A stretch of DNA of 64,000 bases, from positions 1 to 64,000 of the forward strand of contig JADGKB010000011.1 in NCBI GenBank assembly GCA_027604185.1, given 5' to 3'. Made by a program: the position numbers and the translations under genes. The notes under the pieces are model-generated. The model had not been told where the DNA came from. It did not search any database and saw only the letters and a list, made by a program, of their open reading frames with translations. Shown piece after piece: positions 22,440 to 33,892 of this stretch (within the stretch, counting starts at the first letter, position 1; each line of letters opens with the position of its first letter). The DNA is from Boothiomyces macroporosus (Eukaryota > Chytridiomycota > Chytridiomycetes > Rhizophydiales > Terramycetaceae).

Positions 22440-23436
22440 ATGAATCCCAATCCAACCCCGTCAACAAGTATATTCTCACTAGTGAAATCGATCCCACTCG
22501 GAACTAGTACGTTACTCGCAATATCAATATGCTTTTTTATCTTCAACATAATCTCTGGATGGGCGTTTAACGATTACCTGTGTCTAGCATCAACAAACAC
22601 GACAAATGCAATCCTCACACACATATTTCCTATACTGTTAAATCCGCTAGTGCATAAAGGATTTTATCATCAAATAGTTTCCACTTTACTGTTTCCGTTT
22701 GTTGCGGCAAATGTTGAATCACATATAGGAACTTTTCCATTTCTGTTCTTGTTCTTTTTAGGAACTACTATAGTATCTGTAGTATATGTTGCCTATGTAT
22801 GGATCTGGAGTTGGATATTTCCTTCATGGGGGTATGAGTGTATTGAAGGACTGGATATTCCGTTCTTTATCTTTTTATCAATTGAATCACTCAATAGTCG
22901 CGGTATTTATGAAATTACAAGGTAAGATTGGATTAATTAGTAAAATGGGGATCGCTGTTCCAAGGGATATTTACCCTTTTCCATTCTTGATTATTCTATT
23001 CATTATTATGCCATTCACAACTATTGTGGGGCATTTGTTGGCATGCGCTGTTGGATATTTGTGTAATTTGGTATTAATGTAGATTATTTTAAAGCGTTGG
23101 ATGACGTGATGTTGAGTACAAGGGCTGTCAATTCATTAGAGACTTCTGGACTATTTGCGTGGTATGTAAATCAAAGCTCATTTGTCCCAAAGCCTGGTGA
23201 TGTTCAGCTACCAGAGCCAGTACAAACTAATGTGCCTGGTGCTTATCCTAACCAGCGACTACTGTAAGTATTTCTAACTTAGTGATCCTAGAAACGCTAC
23301 TGGCGAGCCTTCATTCATGACGCAGGTGTCAAATGCGTTCAGTAGAAACAAGTACATCCCCATCAACGAGAATCAAGAAGAGCCATTGCTATGGGATGAA
23401 ACTGACGGCAGTCAACCATCGCCAACCAAGAACTAA
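22440..23436 (+). CDS. rhomboid-like membrane protein (Rbd2-type), probably inactive
   Basis: The product is 312 residues, four exons (introns 22922-22940, 23063-23082, 23264-23282). About six membrane segments precede a soluble C-terminal tail ending NQRLLDPRN and onward. The layout and the last-helix block VGHLLACAVGYL, with its conserved GH, match fungal Rbd2-like rhomboids. The expected catalytic GxSG is replaced by GLDI in ECIEGLDIPFF, so the serine nucleophile appears missing. It may act as a pseudoprotease in membrane-protein quality control. AACTTTTT lies at 22418-22425. Confidence 0.7.
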
Positions 23437-23491
23437 GATTTTCCTAGTCAATATAATTTCAAAGCCACATTGCACTTTGCAATTTCTTTTC

Positions 23492-24513
23492 ATGTCCATT
23501 CAATACTTTATATCAAAGTCAACGAATCCATTCTTGAACTTGGCATTCGAAGATTGGCTCTTTAGACATAACCCTGCTCGCCACATTCTCTTCTTTTACA
23601 GAAACACACAAAGCATCGTCATTGGAAGGAATCAGAATCCATGGAAAGAAATCAATTTCACAGCACTAAGGGCACATAACGTACCTCTAGTTAGGAGGAA
23701 TAGCGGTGGGGGGACAGTGTACCATGTAATCAGTAATTTACCATAGGATATTGGAAATACCAATTACTGCCATATTATGCCACGAGATATATTTGAAAGA
23801 GATCTTACAGTAAAAATAATTCGAAATGCTCTTCATCAACTGGATATTCCAGCAGAAGTAAATACCAGGTACGATTTGGTTGTAAACAACGAGAAGATAT
23901 CTGGCAGTGCTTACAAATTAGTTAATAACAGAGCCTATCATCACGGGACAATGTTGATTGATACTGATTTGAAGATTTTGAATACATTCCTGAATCCAAA
24001 AAAAGTAAATATTTTTAACCTAGAAAGAACTGGTTGGAAACGGAATAGAGAGCGTTCGATCGGTAGTCACTAAATTGAGAGAGTTTTCGTATACTGTAGG
24101 TCATTTAGATTTTTGTAATAGCACGATTAATGAATTTCACAAGATTTATGGGAGCGAATCTGCACCATTGGTAAAGCACTTGGACGAATCAGATGTGAAT
24201 GAAGTCGTCCAATCAAATATGGATAAACTAAAAGTAACTTTTTGATTAATGACAGACCAGGGAATGGATTTACCACCAAACTCCTCCTTTTACGTTGAAA
24301 TTACAAACAGAATTTGATTGGGGCCAAACAGAAATTCAGCTCAAAGTAAAGAATGGGGAAATCCAGGACATCGACGTCAAGAGCCCTAATGACCAAATTA
24401 ATCTTTTAACCAAGCAAGACCTCCTTGGAAAATATTTTGATATTCTGCATTCGCTAAGACTTGAGAATGCTGAATCGAATATAATCAAAGACTATATAAT
24501 AAAGAGCTTGTAA
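23492..24513 (+). CDS. lipoate-protein ligase / lipoyltransferase (LplA/LIPT1/Aim22 type)
   Basis: The product is 319 residues, four exons (introns 23726-23746, 24005-24023, 24234-24255). It attaches or transfers lipoyl groups to mitochondrial dehydrogenase E2 subunits. Visible are the RNTQSIVIGRNQNPW and VRRNSGGGTVYHD blocks, IGNTNYC restored by intron 1, and KISGSAYKL around the adenylate-binding lysine. The C-terminal domain reads REWIYHQTPPFT across intron 3. The first ATG is 55 bases after the rhomboid stop, leaving almost no room for a promoter. Confidence 0.93.
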
Positions 24514-24554
24514 GCATTTTCTAGGGTTACAATTTGTGACTTTTTCAATCAGAA

Positions 24555-26348
24555 ATGCTGTGGAGGAAAATAAAGCGGGAACTCACTGCATTTCGATTAT
24601 TACTGCTGCTGCTCTTTTCTGTGTTTATTTACGGAACATTCTTCAAACCAAATACTCATCACAGCAAAGTAGTAGGAAGAGTGCGAACTATTTGGGACGA
24701 TTGCAGAGATGAAGTGGTAGAGTCTTTTAGACATGCTTGGAAAGGGTACAAAGATTCTGCATGGGGATACGATGAACTGCTTCCAATTTCAAAGCAAGGG
24801 TCAAATTGGTTCAAAATGGGTTGTACAATAATTGATGCACTTGATACTGCTTTAATCATGGAGCAAGATGATATATATTTCGATGCGAAGCACTGGATAG
24901 AATCGGATTTGAAATATGACGGAGATGGGGACTCTAACGTATTCGAAATCACCATTCGCGTATTAGGTGGTCTGCTATCTACATATACGTTTACTGAAGA
25001 GCAGGTATTTTTAGATAAAGCTGTCGAGTTGGCGGATATATTATTGATTGCATTTGAATCGCCAAGTAAAATACCATTCAGTTCAATAGATTTCTCCAAA
25101 AGAGTTGCAGTTCCAAGTCCAGGTACATTTTATTAATGCAAGATGTTGGGGCCAGTACTTCTGAAGCGACTACTTTGCAAATGGAATTCAAGTACCTGAC
25201 TTACCTGACAAAAAACCCAAAGTACTGGAATAAAGCACAGGAGATAATGGGCGTGATATTTAGCTTGGAAAGACCGAATGGATTAGTGCCTGTTTATATC
25301 AGCGCAAGTATTGGGAAATTTGTTTCAAATGAAATTAGACTTGGATCTAGAGGAGATTCATACTATGGTTTGTATTTCTAATGTAGAATACTTGGGTAAA
25401 CAATGGTTGCTGGTTAATGAAACAGAGTCAAAATATATAGAAGAATATAAAAGAGCGGTTCTTGGAATAAGGGAAAAGTTGCTCTACGTTTCATATCCTC
25501 ATCATTTATTTTTTATTGGGGAGACTACTGCAGGAACAACAAATCTCTCACCAAAAATGGATCACTTAGTTTGTTTCTTGCCTGGAACCTTGGCGTGGGT
25601 TGCTTCTAGAGGAAAAAGAATCACAATTGAGGGTAGAAAGCTAATGAAACCAGAAGATTTGCGTGATTTGGAGTTAGCAGAAGAGCTGGCCAGATCATGC
25701 TATGAAATGAATGCCCAAACGCTAACTGGATTATCTCCTGAAATTGTCCACTGGAAAACTAAACCTGGTGGTGCTACTGATAGAACCGTTGATTTCGACC
25801 TGGCAAATAGACTATTGTACTACCATGAAAAACCATATGTAAACTCAACTATTGTCACCGAAAAAGAAAAGCATGCAGTGCCGAATAACGGAGAAACAGA
25901 TTCAGATACCAGATTTAAAGATGGGTTTGCAAAGAGGATGAATGAAGAAGATTTTGAGATACATGCTTTAGATACTCACAATTTACTTCGACCAGAGACT
26001 GTAGAGTCATTATTCATTTTATACAGAGTAACTGGCAAGACAATATATAGAGAATGGGGCTATAGCATTTACAGATCCTTTGAAAAATATTGTAAAGTTG
26101 CAGATGGTGGATATTCAGATATAGTAAGATTAATATTAACAAAGAATGATGTGCGATCAGATAGCCCGCAGTTTAGGGACAAAATGCAGACATTCTTTCT
26201 AGGCGAAACGCTTAAATATTTGTACTTGCTCTTTAGCCCAGAAGAATATCTCCCTCTGGACAAATTCATATTTAATACTGAAGCGCATCCGTTACCAGTG
26301 TTTGATTTGCGTAACGATCCAATCTACAAAGATTTGCTTCAGGTATAA
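24555..26348 (+). CDS. ER class I alpha-1,2-mannosidase (glycoside hydrolase family 47)
   Basis: The product is 584 residues, three exons (introns 25123-25142, 25368-25386). A basic start and a hydrophobic segment (about 16-30) form a type II signal anchor. The catalytic domain shows FRHAWKGYKDSAWGYDELLP, DALDTALIM, GGLLSTYTF, EATTLQMEF, GDSYYEYLGKQW across intron 2, and the C-terminal FNTEAHPLP, whose Thr binds the calcium ion. It trims N-glycans in the ER or Golgi. Length and motifs fit Mns1/MAN1B1 rather than the EDEM lectins. GACTTTTT sits at 24538-24545. Confidence 0.93.
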
Positions 26349-26682
26349 TTGCAATAAAAATGTCCATTCAACTAGAAATCTTGATCTGTCACTCTGTGGC
26401 ACATGTACAGAAACATGTCTGATTTTGTGGGACATTAATTATCACCTCACTGACAAGCGTCTGTTTCCGTGAGTGCTTGGCAACCAAATATCCGTCGATC
26501 TTTAGTGAACAAGAAAGATCTTTTAACACTAGCACCGGATATTGCTTGGAAGTCGCTACCCAACTTTAGCGGGCTTGTTTGCAAACAGACTCTTTTTAAC
26601 AGTTGGCCGCAGCATACACGTTCAGGTTTAATCATGTGACATTTACTCCTTTAAAACAAGAGAAAAAACTTTCTAAACATAA
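26349..26682. other. intergenic, no gene seen
   Basis: An AATAAAAAT just after the mannosidase stop probably serves polyadenylation. A 62-codon frame on the minus strand (26447-26635) has no motif. Confidence 0.4.
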
Positions 26683-27791
26683 ATGGAGGATTGCTCACCA
26701 GTGGAAAAGAGACTTGCCGAAACTCTGGCGCAAAGAGAGCAAGGTAAATTGTAATTTATTCAGAACTTGAAGCTGCGTGTGAAATCGCTCAATTATTTTT
26801 GCAGCAGCACCAGGATTCAGAATTAAGAATTAATAGGCTGCTGGATACTGAACGAAAACAGCAAGAAATGATCCGCACTTTGGAAATAATGTGTGAAGAG
26901 CTCAGGCAACAGGCGACTTTAAATGAAAAACACTTGAAAAAGAAACAGCAGATTATAGATAAACAATCAAAGGAAATGAATTTATTGAAAGCAGAATTGA
27001 TTTCTATTAATGAACAGCTATTGGAAATGGATTCTATGTGCGCTGATTTGGACCGTATCAGAGTTGAAAACAAAAAACTACACGCCAAGAATAGCCAAAA
27101 ATCGTTGGACAAGCAAAATTTATTGGAACAATTGTACCAATGTAACGATCAGATATTTGACCTGAATCAGAAAATTCAAGTGCTAACTGGCGATTACCGC
27201 GCTTTAGAAACGATGTTGAACAAAGAACTTCAAGAGACCAAGGAGTCCAATGATGAGAAACTGTCAGAATTAAAAAACCACTATGAAACGGAGATTAGAA
27301 GACTGAAAGAAGTGTACGAATCTGAAATTTTACAAATCAACCAAGTTTATAACTGTGAACTACAGTTCAATGAATACCCACTACAAACTCTGGAAAAGTT
27401 TGATTCTTTGAAAGTCGTAAGGAGTGATACCATGGACACTCTTGCGGACAGTGGTGATGAACTTGATCAAAAACCTCTAGATTACCCTATCAAACACATG
27501 TCAGAGGATCGTCTTGCCAATCCGCACCAAAATACCAGTGTGCTTGAGGCTATTCAAGAACCCCAAGCACTCTCTCCTACTTTGCCTGATAAAGAAGATA
27601 CAAAAAATCCAATTGGTGAAGCTCGCAGGCACCAAAAGCTTACACCTTATGAATACCTATTCCTACAAAGGTTACTCTTACTATCCAAACAGCCTCATAA
27701 TCTCACCTTGATATTTGGAAAACGGTTATTCATGAGAGAGAAATTCAAACTGCTGTATAATATTCTTAGTCTGTTGTTGCAAGGCAACTAA
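26683..27791 (+). CDS. coiled-coil protein, possible HAP1/BICD-type motor adaptor
   Basis: The product is 362 residues, two exons (intron 26744-26763). The first 190 residues are almost continuous coiled coil, with heptads of Leu, Gln and Glu. The rest is low-complexity with a short basic end. Across the intron the sequence reads LAQREQELEAACEIAQLF, which resembles the CC1 box (consensus around AAEIGQ) of HAP1/TRAK/BICD dynein-kinesin adaptors, with Ala in place of the Gly. This is a weak, local likeness; a simple structural coiled coil is also possible. Confidence 0.6.
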
Positions 27792-27904
27792 TATATTTTT
27801 CAACTTTATTTTGTCATGCATTTCTTGTGATAATAATCTGGGATAATAACCACTGATATTTCAAGCTCCATGGTTGGCGAGTCGATTTTACCATTTACTT
27901 TTTG

Positions 27905-29095
27905 ATGTTTGGCATCGCAGAAGAAAAACTCGAGGGATACGAGCTGGACACTAAACCAACGTTTAATTTCAAGTTTGAAGAGGATACAGACTGGCCAACA
28001 TTCTTCATTGAACAGCTGCTTCAAAGCATCCTATCCACTCCCTTAATAGTGCTTGAAACGCTCTCAACAGTCCAAATTCAAAAGAGAAACGAAGAACAAG
28101 TACTATTTACTAATTGCAGCATGATTTCGAATCCATTGACGGAAACACTCCTGTTCCGCTGTATTTTAAACGATTGGAAGGATGGAATGTTGCTGATTCG
28201 GCCAAAACAATTATTGATTCGGAACAGGAAGGATGGGCTTCCTTATTTAAAGGAAATCTCACGCAAGGACTATTTCAATCGCTTTACAAACTGATTCAGC
28301 CAACTATTGAAGAATCCGTAAATGACTTTTTTGATGTTTACGAAGATGTAAACCCATACACTATGGTGTTTTCTCATATCTTTACCGGTACTTTACTCTC
28401 GCCATTAGAATTGGTCCGCACTAGGTATTCTTTGTTAATGCAGAATTATTGTTCAATCCAATAACCACAAGAGAAAAAAGTACTATGGTCCGTTCCATGC
28501 GTTATTCCTCATTGCACAAGAAGAGCGACAGTCACCACATTCTTCCATTCTATCAACCTTTTATTCTGTTAAACAATTGATTCCCACTGCCCTGGTTTAT
28601 ACGATTTCACCATTAATTAGGTATGGGTCAGTGTGCTTCATTGAGCAGGAATTGGGACTTGATACAACATTCTCTCCAGTATTTTACAAACTAGCACAAA
28701 TTTGCTGCTTGGGGGTTGAGTCATTGGTTATGGCGCCTATTGAACTGGCAAGAAAAAGATTACAGGCACAAAGACTGGATGCTACTACGGCAACGACTCA
28801 ACAAAGCTTAGATTCATGTATTGAAACCTGTGATAGACCATATACAGGCATCTTGGATGTGCTAATTAGCGTAGTAAAGGAAGAAGGTCCAAGAAAGAAG
28901 GGCAAGAGCAAGAATATCTCTCAGCAAGATTGGCAAAGCGTATACGGCAACGTGGAACAAGAAAAAGAAAGCAATTGGAAGACCCTAGTTGGCTATGGCC
29001 AGGGGCTAACAAGCCTATATCGCGGCTTCTGGCCACGATACTTTTCATCCCTGATACTCTTTGTCTCTGAAGAAATCACTAAAGAAGACTGGTAA
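27905..29095 (+). CDS. Ugo1/SLC25A46-like modified mitochondrial carrier
   Basis: The product is 383 residues, three exons (introns 28100-28119 and 28425-28443). Two degenerate carrier signatures are visible, SPLELVRTR and APIELARKRLQAQR. A long charged segment separates repeats, and the C-terminus reads GLTSLYRGFWPRY. Loss of one signature and the acidic N-terminus fit the outer-membrane Ugo1/SLC25A46 group, which acts with dynamin-like proteins in mitochondrial fusion. A conventional but divergent carrier cannot be excluded. Confidence 0.72.
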
Positions 29096-29122
29096 AATAT
29101 AAAAATATTTTTTTGAATTTAA

Positions 29123-29534
29123 CTACAAGAAAACTTCATTCGCATCGCCTTCAATAACAAACTCCTTACTTTCCAATTCTTCCTTGAGACATATTCCAAG
29201 TTTATCCGCCAACTCTTTCTTCTTCTTTTCCATGTCCTTCAAATGAACTTTCTGTCTGTCAATCACAACAATATTCTCTGCAATCGCCTACGTTAACCAA
29301 ACATACCTCGATAAACACCGGATCATTAGGATCATGCTCAAACATCTCCTTATTCGAATACTCTAACTGGTTGATTGCTCGTTCAGTGATGTGTATTTGC
29401 GCAGAAAGGTATTCGTAGTGGGCTTTTGGATCTGATTCAAGAAACTGCTTTTGTTCTTGCTGAGCCTTTTGCATTTGGTTCAGCTCTGACGTTCGTTTGG
29501 TTAGATAAATTCCAGGGGCGATTTCTACTTCCAT
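29123..29534 (-). CDS. small helical coiled-coil protein, unknown
   Basis: The product is 130 residues, two exons (intron 29288-29306). It is almost entirely charged helix: KRTSELNQMQKAQQEQK and later DRQKVHLKDMEKKKKELADK. Length and composition recall small prefoldin-like or other coiled-coil subunits, but I see no diagnostic motif. It converges on the Ugo1-like gene, 27 bases apart. The typical 19-nt intron that restores the frame supports expression. Confidence 0.65.
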
Positions 29535-29869
29535 TTTGTCTGATCAGAAAATAATTTTGAGCTCAAGAAATTAATTTGTCGTTGAATAGTAGGTGTAAAG
29601 ACACTGCTGTCTGTTTGTGGTTGAGTTCTACTAGTACGGTAAAATTACAACGACATGCTTACTCCCAAGGGTTTCTGCTCTAAAAGATTGCTTACCAGTT
29701 TGCACTCGGGTGGTAAATGACCATGCACAGTTTTAGCCTATTCCAGTGCAATAAATCTAAATGGGAATCGTATGACTTTCATATGCTTGAGACTGAAAAT
29801 CCATTTTGAATAACGTGACATCTCCAAAATCCACCGCTGCAAAAGTACTTTTTAATCTCAAAGACCCTC
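29535..29869. other. divergent intergenic region
   Basis: Separates the small coiled-coil gene from the START gene. An open frame on the minus strand at 29779-30045 overlaps the START gene and looks like its shadow. Nothing else seen. Confidence 0.4.
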
Positions 29870-30984
29870 ATGAACCCACCGACCATCTCCCCCCTAGTAG
29901 TTTCTACACTAGTAATTATATCCGTATCTATCCCCACTTTTATTTCAGTCAATTTTTTTAATGTTAATCCAAATATTATCACTGTCCTGCTACTTGGACT
30001 AGTGGGTATCTCTGCAGTGCACCCGTATCTTGGGTTTCCCAACATTGCTCAATTGGCTGGCTTGGAAGAGCCAAAAGCAGTTCAACAAGCTCCAAAGGAA
30101 ATTAAACCAGTCCAACAGACTTTCGACAAACCAGATCCATTCATTGGTGAATACCCTGCGCTCAGAGACCGTCTAATTGATTTGGCTGATACTGAAAAGC
30201 ATCCAATCGGTAAACCAGATTCTATATGGAAACAGGTATTAACCCAAGAAAAGGGAGACTACACCATATCTGTCCAGAAACAGGATACTGACAAGATGTT
30301 TTTCAGAATTGTTGTTGATTTCGAAGCTTCACCAGAACAGACATTTGATCATATTGCTGATATTACTACTAGAAATACATGGGATGAAATTTGTCAATCT
30401 TCTGGAATCGTTGAAAGAGTATCTGCCATGACTGCGGTTCAAGTAATTCATGTTAACTCTAGTTTATGAGAACCAAAGGGATTTTTCCAACTGCACCAAG
30501 ATCTGCTTTGGTGGTTGGATTCATATCAAAGTTGGATGATGGACGATACATTAATGTAACTAGGTCCGTCGATTCGCATCCGGACTACAAGATCCCTAGT
30601 GGAGATGTTTGTATGACTGCTGATATTGCAGGATTGATTGTAGGACCTCATCCATCTGGAAATCCAAAACGCTCAAGATGTGTGCAAATAGTAACTGGTG
30701 ATTTGGGTGGTTGGCTACCTGCATCTGTTGTTAATATTGTCACTACACAAGCATTCCCAATTTCTATGCGCAGAGCTAATTCTCAAATGAAAAAGAATCT
30801 TTTAGACAAAAAAACAAGTTCTTTAATTGAAGAATCACTAGGAAATGTTGCTATAGCTGAGCAAAAGAAGCAAACTCAAGTAGCACAAGATTCATTCATT
30901 ATTAAACTACTTAAAGGATTGCAGAAAAGCCAGCCTATCATGGTATTCATTATCTTGTTGATTGCAATCTTTAAAAGAAAATAA
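29870..30984 (+). CDS. START-domain lipid-transfer protein with membrane segments at both ends
   Basis: The product is 364 residues, two exons (intron 30443-30462). Two hydrophobic segments lie in the first 60 residues and one at the very C-terminus (MVFIILLIAIF), leaving a soluble middle. That middle has the START pattern: RIVVDFEASPEQTFDHIAD, TRNTWDEICQSSGIVE, SRCVQIVTGDLGGWLPASVVN. START domains carry sterols, phosphatidylcholine or ceramide between membranes. The ligand is unknown. Anchoring at both ends would hold it at a membrane, perhaps at an organelle contact. Confidence 0.85.
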
Positions 30985-31625
30985 AGCGCGTTGAATTGGA
31001 ATATTTAAGAGTTGCCCTTGTTTAACTGCATCAACAACTCTGACTTTAATAAAGTATCTAAGCCACACCAAAAAGAAAAAAAATCAAAGCTCCAAAAATT
31101 CTTATACATATTACCACGATCAGCTTATACCATATCACTTAGCAATGCAATTATAGTGTTATAAATGGCGCTGCGCAAGATTAAATTCCACTTTATAATA
31201 CCCTAAAGACTCTTGTTTTTAGAGTTTCGCTTTGTGGATACATGCTACTATCAGTATTGATAATTCTGTTTTATGAGTGTGAGCTCATTATCTTTGTAAT
31301 TAGCTGAGTCAGGTCAATACTGCCATCCATAGAAGACAAGAGCTGTTGGACTGGAGGGAGTGAATGTTCAAGACATGTGTCTATCAAGAGACCTTCCCGC
31401 CTACTTGGATCCAACAGTCATTAATAGTTTGGGCCTCTGGTCGTGACTCATTAAAGTTCTAGAGTCATTTTGGCTCTTTATGAACCGCCAAAGGAAAATC
31501 ACACCTGACTTACTCGTATGACTTGAATTGGGTAGAATTGGTGATGTTTCATGATATCTTTGTGCCATTTAGCCTAAAGGTTAAATGTACATAAATAGTA
31601 AATTAAAGTTTAACTTTTTTTTCTT
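30985..31625. other. intergenic, no gene seen
   Basis: About 640 bases, AT-rich. No frame above 60 codons and no tRNA-like arms. AACTTTTT at 31612-31619 lies seven bases before the asparaginase start. Confidence 0.45.
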
Positions 31626-33810
31626 ATGCAGTCTCAAGTGTACATCAACGACAGTGTAAACTCACAATTAGACAATCTGATGGTAAACAACATGGTGCCA
31701 GTCGATATGACTAGAGTACTAATTATTTACACTGGAGGAACCATTGGTATGAAGAACTCTGCTGGGGGATACAAACCAGAAGAAGGATATATTACACAAA
31801 AGCTAGCCCAAAACCCTCGTTTCCATGATTTAGAAGACGATAAATTGAGCCTGTTTAATTCTGTTAACGTTTCAGTTAATCCAGATGAACAAGAATACAC
31901 ACACATGATAAATGGGATAAATGTTCAAAAAAGAAAACTACTGGCACTGATCACACCGTATTCATTATTCAACAAACGAACTAGGTATTCTATTTTGGAG
32001 TATAACCCGTTATTAGATTCATCAAATATGACAATGTCTGACTGGATTAAAATTGCCACTGACATTGAGATGAATTACGAATTGTATGATGCATTTGTAG
32101 TTTTACATGGAACTGATACAATGGCTTATACTGCTAGTGCGCTCAGTTTTTTGTTGGAAAACCTTGGAAAGACTGTGATTCTTACTGGATCACAGGTACC
32201 CATTTCTGAAGTTCGAACTGACGCGATTGATAATTTATTAGGTGCATTGACGATTGCTGGGCATTTCATTATTCCAGAAGTAGGATTGTTTTTCGATAAC
32301 AAGCTGTTTAGAGGAAACAGATCTTCAAAAGTAAATGCAATCGAATTCAACGCTTTTGAATCTCCTAATTTAAGACCGTTGGTGCACGTTGGTATCAATA
32401 TTGGTAATTTGAATTAATCGCAGATGTAAGCTGGGAAAATATCTGGCAACCAAAGAGAATTGCCCGATTTAGAGTGCAAAAAACTTTGAATTCATCTGTA
32501 GCTTCCCTCCGTCTGTTTCCTGGTATTACCGAAGCAACTGTAAAGGCGTTCTTTTCACCTGCAATTAAAGGTGTAGTTTTGGAAACCTATGGGTCTGGGA
32601 ACGCTCCAACCAATAGAAAAGATATTTTGGCAATTTTAAAAGATGCGTGCGATAGAGGTGTGGTTATTGTAAACTGTTCACAGGTATTTCTTTTTTAATT
32701 CAGTGCAAAAAAGCAACTGTAACAAGCTTGTATGAAACTGGTATGGCTTTGTTGAATATCGGTGTTGTTCCTGGATCAGATATGACTCCAGAATGTGCAC
32801 TTACTAAGCTCAGTTATTTGCTCGGAAAGTATGAAGATGACCCAGCAAAAGTTCGATCACTGATTAGAAAAAACCTTAGAGGTGAATTAACTGTGGTTAG
32901 TAGACGCCAAAGGTTCACATACCAACATCCTAGTGCGTTGTTGTCGTCGCATAATGCACTAATCGGCTCTGTAATGAATCTTTTGGGTGTAGTAGATCCT
33001 AGTTCTGTTCAACCCACACCTTTGGATAGCAGTTTTGATATGAAACGACGGAATTCCACTCACGATATAGAGTCTGGGACAGATGGAGAATACGATACAG
33101 TTGGAATAGAAAGACAGCTAGTGCCGCTTGCATATTGCCATTCTGCACGACAAGGGGATGTGAAAACTCTATCCTTGTTAATTCAAGAATTTGAATTTAT
33201 GATTAACCAACCAAACAACGATGGAATTACTGCACTCCATGCAGCGGCAGTTGATAATCAACTAGAGGCAGTCCAATTATTACTTCGCCATGGTGCTAAC
33301 GTCCACTTGCGGGACAAGTTTGGAAGATCACCTCTGTTCAATGCCGTGTATTTCCAGCACAAAGAAATAGCGCTACTGCTGAGACAAGCTGGTGCGCACT
33401 TTGCCCAAGAAGAAGCATCTGAAATTGCAAATCAATTATTTGAATCAGTTTCAAGAAATGATCTGGAGCGCATAAAGCTTCTAATAGACTGCGGAGTAAA
33501 TCCAAATATCGCAAATGAAGACGGAAGAACTATCTTGCATCAAGTAGAGAAGCGCTAATCCTAGGCTGCCACTTCAAACAAAATTGAAATAATCAACTAT
33601 TTATTATCTCTGAGTGGCCAAGAACCACTCGCAATGTCCAGATCAGCATCAGCTAGCTCGATCGACGATGCAAAGTACATCCCTCAACATATTGAAGTTA
33701 ATCTTGAGCCAAAGGACAGATGGGGAAGGACTCCGTTAATGGATGCCAAAACTTTCTATCGAACAGATGTAATTTATGTGCTTGAAAGGGCATTAAAAAT
33801 TAGATTGTAG
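31626..33810 (+). CDS. L-asparaginase with C-terminal ankyrin repeats
   Basis: The product is 707 residues, four exons (introns 32404-32423, 32684-32703, 33544-33564). The type I asparaginase part shows YTGGTIGM with the nucleophile threonine, HGTDTMAYTASAL with the second catalytic group, and LETYGSGNAP. Ankyrin repeats follow from about residue 470 (DGITALHAAAVDNQLEAV, FGRSPLFNAVY, DGRTILHQ, WGRTPLMDA). It hydrolyses asparagine to aspartate and ammonia. The fusion is known from animals and some fungi (60 kDa lysophospholipase type), so it is not novel. Confidence 0.93.
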
Positions 33811-33892
33811 GAATAAAGTTACCTCTAATTCCTAATATGAATTGAAAGACTGATTAGAATCATTAAGATTGTAATTAGGTTATATTATTACA

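Noticed and set aside
29123..29534. Calling the small coiled-coil gene a prefoldin subunit
   Set aside because: Length and helices fit loosely but no beta-hairpin signature of prefoldin is visible.
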